Origin: Paenibacillus sp. Root52
Lineage (GTDB): Bacteria > Bacillota > Bacilli > Paenibacillales > Paenibacillaceae
Direction: 5' to 3'
NCBI RefSeq assembly: GCF_001426865.1
Contig: NZ_LMFO01000031.1
Coordinates: 124,001 to 188,000 of the forward strand
Length of the DNA: 64,000 bases
Under the pieces are notes generated by a model that saw only the letters and a program-made list of their open reading frames with translations, had not been told where the DNA came from and made no database searches. Positions 34,472 through 43,461 of this stretch are shown here, piece by piece. The position numbers and the translations under genes are program-made. The first letter of the stretch is position 1. Each line of letters opens with the position of its first letter.

Positions 34472-35735
34472 AATCCACATTATTGGTATAGGCGAAGACG
34501 GTGCAGCGGGGCTGACATCCGAATGTTTGGACATGATCCAAGCAGCTAACGTACTTGTTGGCGGTGAACGTCTACTGCAACACTTCCCTACATTTGCAGG
34601 CGAGAAGCTTGCGATTAAGGGCGGTTTGAGTGATCTCGTTGTGAAAATAAAAGCGCTTCAAGCCACACACCATGTTGTTGTACTGGCTTCAGGAGACCCG
34701 CTGTTCTACGGCATTGCCGGGTATCTGGCGCGTAAGCTTGGCTCGGATCAATTGCAGATCCGACCTCATCTGAGCTCGCTGCAGCTCGCATTTGCCCAGC
34801 TCGGCGAGAGCTGGCAGGACGCCGTGCTCGAAAGTGTGCACGGACGCCCGCTCAAGGGACTCGCACAGCGCATCGATGGCAAAGCCAAAGTTGCGCTGCT
34901 CACCGATGAGCAGAACAGCCCGGCGGCCATTGCGGCCTATCTGCAACAATTCGGCATGACCGAATATGACGCCTATGTGGCTGAGAATCTGGGCGCAGCA
35001 GATGAACGTGCCCGTCATTATACATTGGACGAGCTGGCGGCAGCCGAATGCAGCCCACTAAATGTGGTTATATTGCTGCGCCGCAAGGATGCACCAACAC
35101 CACGCAAAGGATTTGGCTTCGCGGATGAAGAGTTCCACCAGCGCAAGCCGGAGAAGGGCCTAATCACGAAGCGCGAAGTGCGTGTGTTCAGCTTATCGGA
35201 GCTGCAACTCGCAGAGGATAGCGTTGTCTGGGATATCGGCGCAGGCTCAGGTTCAGTAGCTGTGGAGTGTACACGGCTAGCGCCGAAGGGGCAGGTCTTC
35301 GCCATCGAAAAAAATGAAGGTGACCTCGTCAACATCGAGGCCAATCGAGTGAAATTCCGGACGGACTTTACTGTCCTTCATGCCAAGGCACCAGCAGGGC
35401 TGGACGAACTACCGAATCCGGATGCGGTGTTCATCGGCGGCAGCGGCGGAGAACTGGCGCAGCTGATCGCCCTATGTGCGTCCCGGCTGCGCCCAGAGGG
35501 ACGCATCGTGGTGAATGCAGCGACGATTGAGACGCTGCATGACAGCATGAAGGCGATGCGCGAAGCAGGCATGGACGCATCAGTGACGTTGCTTCAGACG
35601 GCGCGCAGTAAGCCGATTTTGAACATGACTCGTTTTGACGGACTGAACCCGATTTATGTGATTACAGGACAGTATGTTGTTACAGAGGCTATAGAAGCAA
35701 CAACCGCGGGAACAACAGCAGGAGCGGCAGAATGA
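34434..35735 (+). CDS. cbiET: Bifunctional cobalt-precorrin-7 C5-methyltransferase / C15-methyltransferase (decarboxylating)
   Basis: About 433 residues, a CbiE-CbiT fusion (CobL-like). Residues 15-215 are the CbiE tetrapyrrole methylase (HIIGIGEDGAAGLTSECLDMI, LASGDPLFYGIAGYLA). Residues about 240-420 are the CbiT Rossmann methyltransferase (VVWDIGAGSGSVAVECTRLA, FAIEKNEGDLVNIEANR, FIGGSGGEL). It methylates C5 and C15 and removes the acetate carboxyl at C12. The GTG at 34434 follows GGGAGGG by nine bases and overlaps cbiD by 38 bases. The Ala/Thr-rich last 20 residues look dispensable. Confidence 0.9.
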   Translation: MNLTTTTGAKDRKIHIIGIGEDGAAGLTSECLDMIQAANVLVGGERLLQHFPTFAGEKLAIKGGLSDLVVKIKALQATHHVVVLASGDPLFYGIAGYLARKLGSDQLQIRPHLSSLQLAFAQLGESWQDAVLESVHGRPLKGLAQRIDGKAKVALLTDEQNSPAAIAAYLQQFGMTEYDAYVAENLGAADERARHYTLDELAAAECSPLNVVILLRRKDAPTPRKGFGFADEEFHQRKPEKGLITKREVRVFSLSELQLAEDSVVWDIGAGSGSVAVECTRLAPKGQVFAIEKNEGDLVNIEANRVKFRTDFTVLHAKAPAGLDELPNPDAVFIGGSGGELAQLIALCASRLRPEGRIVVNAATIETLHDSMKAMREAGMDASVTLLQTARSKPILNMTRFDGLNPIYVITGQYVVTEAIEATTAGTTAGAAE

Positions 35736-35767
35736 TCGTTGAAGGACAGAACAAGGGGGATAACAAC

Positions 35768-36484
35768 ATGAGCATGGGAGCAGTAGGCACACTATATGGC
35801 GTGGGTGTGGGGCCAGGAGACCCGGAGCTGATTACCGTCAAAGCATACCGCATGATCAGGGAATGTCCTGTGGTCGCTTATCCGAAGAAACGCAAGGGTG
35901 GTAAATCCTACGCCCATGAGATCGTGGAGTTGTACGTGAATCCAGAAGAGAAGGAAATGCTCGGTCTGATCTTCCCGATGACGAAAGACCCTGTCGTACT
36001 AGAACGTGAGTGGGGTAAAACCGTTGAGGCATGTTGGGTTGCGCTGAAGGAAGGGAAAGACGTTGCTTTTGTAACCGAAGGAGATCCGAATCTATACAGT
36101 ACATTTATTCACCTGGCACGTCTGATGCGCGAGTTGCATCCTGAAGTACCGATTTCTTCTATTCCGGGTATTTCATCCGTACTTGGGGCAGCGGCAGCGC
36201 TGGATATCCATCTGGCAGATGGTGACGAGCAGGTGGGTATCATCCCAGCAACAGCGGATAAAGAGGCCATGCGGCAAGCAATTGAGCATCACGATACGAT
36301 TGTATTTATCAAAGTAGCGAAGGTGCTTGATCTTATGCTGGAACTGTTGGAGGAGATGGGTCTTGGCGGCAAAGCCTCAGTTGTTACTAAAGTCACTTCC
36401 CCATATGAACTGATCTGGCGCGATGCCCGTGAACTGAAAGGACAGGAGCTGGAATATCTGAGCCTGATGGTGGTGAGCAAATGA
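35768..36484 (+). CDS. cbiL: Cobalt-factor II C20-methyltransferase
   Basis: About 238 residues, SAM-dependent tetrapyrrole methylase: GVGVGPGDPELITVKAYRMI at the N-terminus, VTEGDPNLYSTFIHL and SSIPGISSVLGAAAALDIHLADGDEQVGIIPA are CbiL/CobI segments. It makes cobalt-factor III. AAGGGGG lies eight bases before the ATG at 35768; an in-frame ATG 36 bases upstream overlaps the cbiET stop and cannot be excluded. The stop overlaps cbiF by four bases. Confidence 0.9.
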   Translation: MSMGAVGTLYGVGVGPGDPELITVKAYRMIRECPVVAYPKKRKGGKSYAHEIVELYVNPEEKEMLGLIFPMTKDPVVLEREWGKTVEACWVALKEGKDVAFVTEGDPNLYSTFIHLARLMRELHPEVPISSIPGISSVLGAAAALDIHLADGDEQVGIIPATADKEAMRQAIEHHDTIVFIKVAKVLDLMLELLEEMGLGGKASVVTKVTSPYELIWRDARELKGQELEYLSLMVVSK

Positions 36485-37278
36485 AGACATTGGAACCGAA
36501 AGTATATATCGTAGGTGCAGGTCCAGGAGACCCGGAGCTGATTACTGTCAAAGGCTCGAATATTTTGAGAAGTGCCGATCTGGTGCTCTATACCGATTCA
36601 CTCGTGAATGATGAACTTATTGCTACGGCGAAGCCGGAAGCCGAAGTGTTGCAAAGCTCAGGCATGGATCTGGAGCGTCAAGTTGAGCTGATGACGGAGG
36701 CAACACGCAATGGGCGCAGCGTAGCTCGCGTACATACAGGAGACCCGGCAATGTACGGGGCAATTTTAGAGCAGATGGTATTGCTCAAGCAGCAAGGTGT
36801 GGACTATGAGATTATTCCTGGCGTTAGCTCGGTCTTTGCTTCGGCAGCGGCATTGGGGGCAGAACTGACTGTGCCTGAGCTGACTCAGACCGTTATTCTG
36901 ACTCGCGCGGAAGGACGTACGCCTGTACCAGAACGGGAGAAGCTGCGTGACCTCGCATCACATCACTGTACCGTTGCGCTGTTCCTGAGTGCGACACTTG
37001 CGAAGAAAGTCGTGGTTGAATTCCTCGCCGCAGGCTGGAGTGAGGATACACCGGTTGCGGTGGTGCAACGTGCCACGTGGCCTGATCAGAAAATTGTGCG
37101 TACAACGCTGGCTAATCTTGCTGCTGACCTGCGCGCCGCAGGCATTACAATGCATGCGATGATTCTCGCTGGCTGGGCGCTTGACCCAGACCTTGTGAAT
37201 CGGGATGCGCATCGCTCCAAGCTGTATGACAAATCCTTCACCCATGGGTACCGCAAAGGAGTGAAGTCCGGTGAGTAA
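36481..37278 (+). CDS. cbiF: Cobalt-precorrin-4 C11-methyltransferase
   Basis: 265 residues. CbiF/CobM: YIVGAGPGDPELITVKGSNILRSADLVLYTDSLV, HTGDPAMYGAILEQM, IIPGVSSVFASAAALGAELTVPELTQT and LTRAEGRTPVPE are conserved. It methylates C11. The ATG overlaps the cbiL stop (ATGA), so the two are coupled, and the next gene starts eight bases before its end. Confidence 0.93.
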   Translation: MKTLEPKVYIVGAGPGDPELITVKGSNILRSADLVLYTDSLVNDELIATAKPEAEVLQSSGMDLERQVELMTEATRNGRSVARVHTGDPAMYGAILEQMVLLKQQGVDYEIIPGVSSVFASAAALGAELTVPELTQTVILTRAEGRTPVPEREKLRDLASHHCTVALFLSATLAKKVVVEFLAAGWSEDTPVAVVQRATWPDQKIVRTTLANLAADLRAAGITMHAMILAGWALDPDLVNRDAHRSKLYDKSFTHGYRKGVKSGE

Positions 37279-38362
37279 TCCATATGCAGCGGTAGCCATC
37301 ACCAAGCATGGGGTTGAGATGGTGCGCAACATGGCTGGACAATTCCCGGGGACGGATGTTTATTATATGACAAAGTTCGCCCGTGGAGATGAGCAGCAGC
37401 TTGGCTACAACATGTTCGAGGGGTCAGTGAAACTGATTCTGCCGGACTTGTTCAAACGGTATAATGGCATTATTTTATTCATATCTCTGGGTGCTGTAGT
37501 ACGCATGATTGCGCCGCTATTAGTGGACAAAAAGGTGGATCCGGCTGTTCTGGTCATTGATGATCGCGGAGAACATGTCATCAGCGTGTTGTCCGGTCAT
37601 TTAGGCGGTGCCAATGAGTTGACCCGCCAGGTGGCAGAGGTGCTTGGGGCACGCCCTGTAATTACGACGGCTTCAGATGTGCAAGGGACGATCCCTGTGG
37701 ATCTGTTCGGTCGTGAGCTTGGTTGGATTGTGGATAGCTTCGATAAGGCTACGCCCGTGAGTGCAGCGGTTGTGAATGAGGAGCCAGTTGCGCTGATTCA
37801 GGAGACGGGTGAGCGGAATTGGTGGAAATACGATAAACCTGTCCCGGATCATATTCGTACCTTTCATAGCATGGCGGAAACAGAGTCATTTGCATTCAAT
37901 GCGGCACTCGTGATTAGTGATCGACTGCTCACCGATGAGGAACAGCAGCGATTCATGAGCAACGGTGTGTTGTACCGTCCCAAAAGTCTAGTGCTAGGCA
38001 TGGGCTGTAACCGGGGGACATCCTTGGAGGAATTGGAGCAGGAGGTTCTTGCGACGCTTGCAGAACAGTCTCTTTCCGTGAAGAGTGTGCGTAACGTAGC
38101 CACCATTGATCTGAAAAAGGATGAGGAAGGCTTGCTTGCGCTATGCCAAAAGTACGACTGGGAGCTGGTTACCTATGCCCCTGCTGAACTGAACACGGTT
38201 ACCCTACCGAATCCGTCTGAGACGGTATTCAAATATACGGGTGCTTATGGCGTCAGTGAGCCAGCGGCACTGCTCTCCTCTGGGGCAGACCATTGGTTGC
38301 TGGAGAAGAAGAAAAGCGGTAATCTGACGATTTCTATCGCACGCATCCCATTTAAACCTTGA
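37271..38362 (+). CDS. cbiG: Cobalt-precorrin-5A hydrolase
   Basis: 363 residues. The N-terminal part (YAAVAITKHGVEMVRNM, LFISLGAVVRMIAPLLVDKKVDPAVLVIDD, LSGHLGGANELTRQVAEVLGARPVITTASD) and the C-terminal CobE-like domain (LGMGCNRGTSLEELEQEVLATL, KYTGAYGVSEPAAL) match CbiG. It opens the ring lactone and releases acetaldehyde, a step unique to the anaerobic route. The start is GTG with AAAGGAG nine bases upstream, inside the cbiF 3' end. A terminator follows, ending this transcription unit. Confidence 0.92.
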   Translation: MSNPYAAVAITKHGVEMVRNMAGQFPGTDVYYMTKFARGDEQQLGYNMFEGSVKLILPDLFKRYNGIILFISLGAVVRMIAPLLVDKKVDPAVLVIDDRGEHVISVLSGHLGGANELTRQVAEVLGARPVITTASDVQGTIPVDLFGRELGWIVDSFDKATPVSAAVVNEEPVALIQETGERNWWKYDKPVPDHIRTFHSMAETESFAFNAALVISDRLLTDEEQQRFMSNGVLYRPKSLVLGMGCNRGTSLEELEQEVLATLAEQSLSVKSVRNVATIDLKKDEEGLLALCQKYDWELVTYAPAELNTVTLPNPSETVFKYTGAYGVSEPAALLSSGADHWLLEKKKSGNLTISIARIPFKP

Positions 38363-38379
38363 ACTAAAGTTATATAGAT

Positions 38380-38406
38380 AACCGCATCGGTATTCGGTGC
38401 GGTTTT
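38380..38406 (+). terminator. Intrinsic terminator after cbiG
   Basis: AACCGCATCG-GTATT-CGGTGCGGTT then a short T run. Stem of nine to ten pairs. Confidence 0.75.
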
Positions 38407-38456
38407 GTTATATCAGTCTTTGTGCACGAAATATGCAGATAAGGTAGGGAATTCAT

Positions 38457-40022
38457 ATGATGACAAGCGATAAACAACATGCCACACATGTCAGACCTCG
38501 GTTAATTATTGCGGGGACAGGAAGTGGCGCGGGTAAAACAACGGTAACGCTAGGTTTAATGAAAGCTCTCGCTGAGCGGGGACTACGTGTACAGGGCTTC
38601 AAATGCGGCCCAGACTATATTGATCCAACCTATCACACGGCAGTGACAGGAAGAGCTTCTCGCAATCTGGACGCGTGGATGACCTCACCGGAGTATGTAC
38701 GTCATACATTTGTGCAAGCAGCGGAGGGGCAGGATATTTCGATCATTGAAGGAGTCATGGGACTGTACGATGGCAAAGATCCCCTCAGCAATACCGGCTC
38801 AACTGCTGAAATTGCGATGGTCACGCAGACACCTGTTATCCTGGTTGTAGATGTTCGTAGTATGGCACGGAGTGCTGCGGCGATTGTGCTTGGGTTTCAA
38901 CAGTTGGAACCTGAGCTGAATATAGCAGGTGTCATCGTTAACCGCTGCGGGAGTGCAGGGCACTACCAGATTGTAAAGAAGGCGATTGAGCAAATGTGCG
39001 ACATCCCTGTGGTAGGTTGGCTAAAACGAGAGGATGATATGTCGATTCCAGAGCGTCATCTTGGTTTGGTTCCCGCAATCGAGCGAGGTGAACTTGACCC
39101 GTTATTCCAGCGGGCTGCCGATGTATTGAGTGAGGGTACGGATCTGGATTTACTTCTGAAGATTGCAGGTGCAGCGCCTCCGCTGGAATCCAAGAACTAC
39201 ATATCTGAACTTGAGCAGCGGCAGGTTCCTGAACAAAAGAAACAAAATCAACAAAATAAAGAGGTTGAACAGGAGCATCAAGATCATCGAGGACACCAAG
39301 AACACCAAGAACACCAAGAACACCAAGAACACCAGAAGCGCCAAGACGATCAAGATCATCAAGCACGTCCTGTCATCGCAATTGCACGGGATGCGGCGTT
39401 TAACTTCTATTATCCAGATAACTTGGAGCTGCTTGAAGAAGCTGGCGCGAAGCTTACTTATTTCAGTCCAATTGCGGGTGAAGGTATTCCAGCGGATGCA
39501 GACAGCATCTATCTGGGCGGTGGTTTTCCAGAGGAATTTGCTGAAGCTATTGCCACGAACAAGTTGTTTCTAGAAGGGTTGCGTCAGGCTGCACGTCAGC
39601 ATATGCCTGTGTTTGCCGAGTGCGGAGGTTATATGGTGCTTGCCGAAACGTTAAAGGATCGCCAAGGGGTGACGTTCAACATGGCGGGTATTGTTCCTGC
39701 ACATGTGCAGATGCAAACCAAGCGCGCAGCCCTTGGATATCGTGAGGCAAGTGCTGTTCAGGATTCATTTTTGCTGGAAAAGGGAGATATACTGCGAGGT
39801 CATGAATTCCATTACTCTACGATGACCTATCGGGAAACAGATACGATTCCATATGCCTATGAAACTAAAGGTATGCGAGGGTTGAAGCCAGAGGGATACA
39901 ATTCAGGTCATATTCTAGCTGGGTACACTCATGTACATCTTGGTTCTAATCCTGAAGCTGCTCACAGATGGGTAGAGCATTGTCGCATGTATCGACAAAG
40001 TAAGCAGAAGGAAGTAGAGTGA
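38457..40022 (+). CDS. cbiA: Cobyrinate a,c-diamide synthase
   Basis: 521 residues. Residues 14-220 are the ATP-dependent dethiobiotin-synthetase-like domain (IIAGTGSGAGKTTVTLGLMKAL with the P-loop, GFKCGPDYIDPTYHT, EGVMGLYDG). The C-terminal 200 residues are the class I glutamine amidotransferase-like domain with nucleophile Cys in VFAECGGYMVLAE. It amidates the a and c side chains. Between the domains (about 245-300) lies a Gln/His/Glu-rich linker with four HQE repeats coded by a nine-base tandem repeat. The gene is separated from cbiG by a terminator and about 95 bases, so it may have its own promoter. Confidence 0.92.
   Translation: MMTSDKQHATHVRPRLIIAGTGSGAGKTTVTLGLMKALAERGLRVQGFKCGPDYIDPTYHTAVTGRASRNLDAWMTSPEYVRHTFVQAAEGQDISIIEGVMGLYDGKDPLSNTGSTAEIAMVTQTPVILVVDVRSMARSAAAIVLGFQQLEPELNIAGVIVNRCGSAGHYQIVKKAIEQMCDIPVVGWLKREDDMSIPERHLGLVPAIERGELDPLFQRAADVLSEGTDLDLLLKIAGAAPPLESKNYISELEQRQVPEQKKQNQQNKEVEQEHQDHRGHQEHQEHQEHQEHQKRQDDQDHQARPVIAIARDAAFNFYYPDNLELLEEAGAKLTYFSPIAGEGIPADADSIYLGGGFPEEFAEAIATNKLFLEGLRQAARQHMPVFAECGGYMVLAETLKDRQGVTFNMAGIVPAHVQMQTKRAALGYREASAVQDSFLLEKGDILRGHEFHYSTMTYRETDTIPYAYETKGMRGLKPEGYNSGHILAGYTHVHLGSNPEAAHRWVEHCRMYRQSKQKEVE
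39292..39334 (+). repeat. Nine-base tandem repeat inside cbiA
   Basis: The unit CACCAAGAA occurs about four times in frame, coding His-Gln-Glu. It lies in the interdomain linker. Copy number may vary between strains. Confidence 0.8.
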
Positions 40023-40443
40023 CTCTATCTTTGTTCGATTATCTGAGACTTTGGTCGTGAAGTTGGCCGCTAATCATCAGAATTAAAGGTTTTTGCCTGC
40101 ATATGTGGAATGACTTAAATACTGCCCAGAGCATCTGTGGATGCTGGACTGGTCAGTAATGACACATATACAATTGACGAGTGCACCTGTGGCTCTCTTG
40201 GGACAAACTCTCTAAAGGGTAACAAAATTTCGGGATATGCTTATGAATAATGCGGCTATACTAAGAAGTAGTAGTGAACATGTCCGCGAATCTGAACTAT
40301 AGGCATAGCATATCGATGATTAGGTATACCGGCCTTACCGTCATGAGGGTTTTGCAGAAGATTAATCTGCTCATTTGGATTTCAAGGGGGACATGCTTTT
40401 TCGGTCACTTTACAATAGGGAAATAGAAAGGGGATTACATGTA
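40023..40443. other. Intergenic region before the ThuA-like gene
   Basis: 421 bases, no gene seen. A hairpin-forming stretch (CCAGAGCATC-TGT-GGATGCTGG, about 40127-40150) lies about 105 bases after cbiA but has no T run. No convincing promoter was identified. Confidence 0.4.
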
Positions 40444-41082
40444 ATGGATCATCGTAAAAAGGCATTATTACTCGGCGATTATACACATCCCGATTGGCAC
40501 CCGCTTCAGGGTGTGGATGCTGAGATCAGCCGGATTTTTCATGATATTATGACTGTGCAATGCAGTGAGAACCGCAATATGTTATTACAAGAAAATATCA
40601 CAGGGTTTGATGTGTGTATTTCATATATGGACGATTGGAAGGGAAAAGTCTCTCCGCAGCAAACAGCAGGATTACTGTCCTATGTAAGCAATGGCGGAGG
40701 TTTGGTCATTTTGCATAACGGAATCTCGCTCCAAAACCGATACGAACTCAAGCAGATGATTGGTGCCAAATTTTTGCAGCATCCACCGTATGCTCCGCTG
40801 GAATTCACGGTCACAGCGGAATCACATCCTGTGACAGAAGGAATTACCGGGTTTACGTTAGAAGAAGAGCCTTACCAGTTTGAGTTTGGTTCTTTCTCCG
40901 AAACAAAAGTATTGCTTGAGTACCAGACGGAAGAAGGGCCGAAGCCAGCGGCTTGGGCGCATAGATATGGTTTGGGACGGATTGTGTACTTGATGCCAGG
41001 ACATCATGTGCCAACGTTTGCCCACGAGACGTATCGGAAGTTGATCTTCCAAGCAGGCAAATGGGCTGCACGTTACGTGTAA
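40444..41082 (+). CDS. ThuA-like (trehalose utilisation, type-1 GATase-like) protein
   Basis: About 212 residues. The class I amidotransferase-like fold is suggested by ALLLGDYTHPDWHPLQGV, CISYMDDWKGKVSPQQTAGLLSYVSNGGGLVILHNG, and the C-terminal WAHRYGLGRIVYLMPGHH. This is the ThuA domain, linked to sugar utilisation in rhizobia but without a defined reaction. The ATG at 40444 follows AAAGGGG by ten bases; the frame extends upstream without a ribosome site. It stands alone between cbiA and the phasin-like gene. Confidence 0.75.
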   Translation: MDHRKKALLLGDYTHPDWHPLQGVDAEISRIFHDIMTVQCSENRNMLLQENITGFDVCISYMDDWKGKVSPQQTAGLLSYVSNGGGLVILHNGISLQNRYELKQMIGAKFLQHPPYAPLEFTVTAESHPVTEGITGFTLEEEPYQFEFGSFSETKVLLEYQTEEGPKPAAWAHRYGLGRIVYLMPGHHVPTFAHETYRKLIFQAGKWAARYV

Positions 41083-41115
41083 CTTATCGTTGTATGTTTG
41101 TGTTACTTGTGTGTA

Positions 41116-41139
41116 CGGACTTTTTGAACGACCTCTAAT
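41116..41139 (-). repeat. Copy of the GAGGTTGTTCAAAAAGTCCG motif, inverted
   Basis: CGGACTTTTTGAACGACCTCTAAT is the reverse complement of a close match to 31985-32005. It lies directly before a TATAAT (41145-41150) and its TTTTGA would sit 17 bases upstream of it, so the repeat may supply a -35 for the next genes. Confidence 0.5.
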
Positions 41140-41182
41140 AGGGGTATAATATATGCATCAATGAAAGAGGGGGATGACAGGA

Positions 41183-41560
41183 ATGAGCGATTTGTTCAAA
41201 AAGGCGATTTCATTAGGGCTAGGTCTTACCGTCGTAAGCAAGGAAAAGATTGAAAAAACAGTGGATGATCTAGTAAAACGCGGTGAACTCGCGCCGGGTG
41301 AATCCAAAGCTCTGGTTGAGCGTCTGATGGAACGAGGTGACGAGGAGCAAGGTCAGTTGAAGAGAGTGATTCACGAACAGGTTAAACGTGTGCTGCAGGA
41401 AGTGGGCGTACCTTCAAAAGATGAAGTAACAAGTCTAGAGCAACGTGTAGCGCTCCTTGAGAAGAAACTTGCAGAACTGAATCAGACACCACAGCTTCAA
41501 ACGGATAGCTCCCCTGCTCCACTTGAAGTTCCTCCTCTCAAAGGAAACGAGATCGAGTAG
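41183..41560 (+). CDS. Phasin-like coiled-coil protein
   Basis: About 125 residues. The N-terminal helix (LFKKAISLGLGLTVVSKEKIEKTVDDLVKRG) and the rest of the amphipathic helical stretch (GESKALVERLMERG, LEQRVALLEKKLAELN) match the phasin / poly-hydroxyalkanoate granule-associated family. The last 25 residues are Pro-rich. In Firmicutes this small protein very often precedes an AarF/UbiB kinase gene, as here, where the next ATG follows its stop at once. The role may be membrane or lipid-surface association rather than polymer storage. The ATG at 41183 follows GAGGGGG by nine bases. Confidence 0.75.
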   Translation: MSDLFKKAISLGLGLTVVSKEKIEKTVDDLVKRGELAPGESKALVERLMERGDEEQGQLKRVIHEQVKRVLQEVGVPSKDEVTSLEQRVALLEKKLAELNQTPQLQTDSSPAPLEVPPLKGNEIE

Positions 41561-43231
41561 ATGGCTGTACGAATTAAACATGTCGGCAGATACCGGGAAA
41601 TTGCCATGGCGCTGGTGCGTCATGGCTTCGGTTATATGGTCGAGGAGTTGGGATTGTTCCAAATTCTCGCCTTACCCCGCCGATGGATGTCGCGTGAAGC
41701 CCACACGACCAAAACACTGAGTGAGCGTATACGGCTAGTGCTGCAGGAGCTGGGGCCGGCTTTCGTTAAGCTGGGGCAATTGGCGAGCACACGGGCAGAT
41801 TTATTGCCTGAGTCGGTCATTCGTGAACTGGTGAAACTGCAGGATCAGGTTCCGCCATTTTCTTCGGAGACGGCCAGGGGTATTTTGGAACAGGAATTGG
41901 ATATACCGCTGGAAGAGATCTTCTCCCGGTTCGAGGATACCCCTGTAGCTGCGGCCAGCATTGGTCAGGTGCATTTGGGTAAACTTCAGAGCGGTGAGGC
42001 GGTTGCAATCAAAATTCAGCGACCTGGCATCTCACGAATTGTGCAGCGAGATTTGGATATTTTACGCGAATTGACCGCGATGGCAGAGAAGCGCTGGGAT
42101 TGGATCAAGCAGTATCAGATTCCGCAAATGGTTGAGGAGTATGCACAGGCTCTTATGGCCGAGCTAGATTATACCATCGAGGCGAGAAATACCGAGAAGA
42201 TCGCTCAGCAATATCAACCGGACAATAAGGTGAAGATTCCGACGATTTACTGGGATCAGACGTCTTCCCGTGTGCTGACGATGGAGTATATCGAAGGAAT
42301 CAAGCTGAATGACCGTGAACAATTAGTTAAAAAAGGACATGACCTGAACGATATTGCACAGCGGCTGGTAGATTCGTTATTGAATCAGATTTTCATTCAC
42401 GGCTTCTTCCATGCCGACCCACATCCAGGTAACCTGATGGTACTCAAGGATGGTAGATTAGCCTTTATTGACTTTGGTATGGTAGGAACGCTGAGTGACG
42501 AGATGAAGCAACAGCTAGCCTCACTTATTATTGGACTGATGCGCAAAGATACGGACAGTATGGTTCGTTCCATTGAGAAGCTGGGCATGATGCCTGATGA
42601 TATGGATCTGCGGGGGCTACATGTCGATCTGGACAAGCTTAGAACGAAGTATTACGATATTCCATTCTCTAAGATCAGTGTAGGTGAGGCACTCAATGAC
42701 CTGTTTGGTGTGGCTCAGCGGCACCGCGTGGTGATGCCTGCGGATATACTGCTATTAGGGAAGTCGCTACTGACGATGGAAGGTGTAATTGAGCATCTCG
42801 ACCCATCCTTGAGTATTGTTGATATGGCGGAGCCCTTTGGACGTAAACTGATTAAGGAACGATTCAGCCCCGGTAGGATCAAAAATAAACTGTTCCGCAG
42901 TGCGGCCGATATGGCAGAGAGTGTGATTGGATTGCCAGGGCAGCTACGGCAGTTATCTTCTATAATCAGCAAAGGAAAGCTGCGTTTGGAAGTCAGTGTG
43001 CCTGAACTGGAGACGCTGCTGCGAAGGTTGGATCAGATCAGTAACCGACTATCATTCAGTATCGTACTCCTTGCCTTTTGTATCATTATGGTTGGACTTA
43101 TTATCGGTTCATCGATCAGTCATCAGGCAACGATGCTATGGGACATTCCAGTAATTGAGATTGGATTTCTCGTGGCTATTCTGATGGTGGCGTTTCTGCT
43201 CTATTCGATATTTAAATCAGGGCGGTTCTAG
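41561..43231 (+). CDS. AarF/UbiB family atypical kinase
   Basis: 556 residues. Family marks: the KxGQ motif in AFVKLGQLASTRADLLP, an Ala-rich nucleotide loop AAASIGQVHLG, catalytic HADPHPGNL and IDFGMVG. The C-terminus has two TM segments (LSFSIVLLAFCIIMVGLIIG and IPVIEIGFLVAILMVAFLLYSIF). UbiB proteins are ATPases tied to quinone or lipid handling at membranes; in menaquinone-using Firmicutes the role is unclear. The ATG directly follows the phasin-like stop, so the two are translationally coupled and probably work together. Confidence 0.9.
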   Translation: MAVRIKHVGRYREIAMALVRHGFGYMVEELGLFQILALPRRWMSREAHTTKTLSERIRLVLQELGPAFVKLGQLASTRADLLPESVIRELVKLQDQVPPFSSETARGILEQELDIPLEEIFSRFEDTPVAAASIGQVHLGKLQSGEAVAIKIQRPGISRIVQRDLDILRELTAMAEKRWDWIKQYQIPQMVEEYAQALMAELDYTIEARNTEKIAQQYQPDNKVKIPTIYWDQTSSRVLTMEYIEGIKLNDREQLVKKGHDLNDIAQRLVDSLLNQIFIHGFFHADPHPGNLMVLKDGRLAFIDFGMVGTLSDEMKQQLASLIIGLMRKDTDSMVRSIEKLGMMPDDMDLRGLHVDLDKLRTKYYDIPFSKISVGEALNDLFGVAQRHRVVMPADILLLGKSLLTMEGVIEHLDPSLSIVDMAEPFGRKLIKERFSPGRIKNKLFRSAADMAESVIGLPGQLRQLSSIISKGKLRLEVSVPELETLLRRLDQISNRLSFSIVLLAFCIIMVGLIIGSSISHQATMLWDIPVIEIGFLVAILMVAFLLYSIFKSGRF

Positions 43232-43269
43232 ACTAATATTGAAATAAACAATAAGGGTAATTTACACGC

Positions 43270-43402
43270 TAGCCGCTCCGATGACAGAATAACCTTCCGA
43301 TCGCTGTTACCCCCAGATTTTTTTGAATCCCTTTTACAAAGGGAAAATCCGGGGATAAAGGCGAACGCTTCGCTTCTTCATGTTATTTCTGTCCTCTCCG
43401 TT
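43270..43402 (-). repeat. Structured foldback element, copy 2 (inverted)
   Basis: Read on the minus strand it aligns with 33050-33225 through GAAGAAGCG, AGCGTTCGC, ATCCCCGGATTT, CCCTTTGT, AAATCTGGGG and AACAGCGATCG. Its outer stem is GACAGAAATAAC with GTTATTCTGTC, a different sequence from copy 1 but again complementary with one bulged A. Confidence 0.7.
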
Positions 43403-43461
43403 ATGGTGTAAATGTTTAGTTCAAAAATATAGGTAGAACCGTGATTTATTGGGGAGTAAAT

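Noticed and set aside
39292..39334. CRISPR-like or regulatory direct repeat
   Set aside because: The nine-base units are contiguous, without spacers, and in frame inside cbiA.
27710..40022. Aerobic (cobalt-late) B12 pathway, suggested by the CobJ-, CobK- and CobM-like enzymes
   Set aside because: CbiD, CbiG and CbiX are diagnostic of the anaerobic pathway, and no CobN or CobF is present in the cluster.
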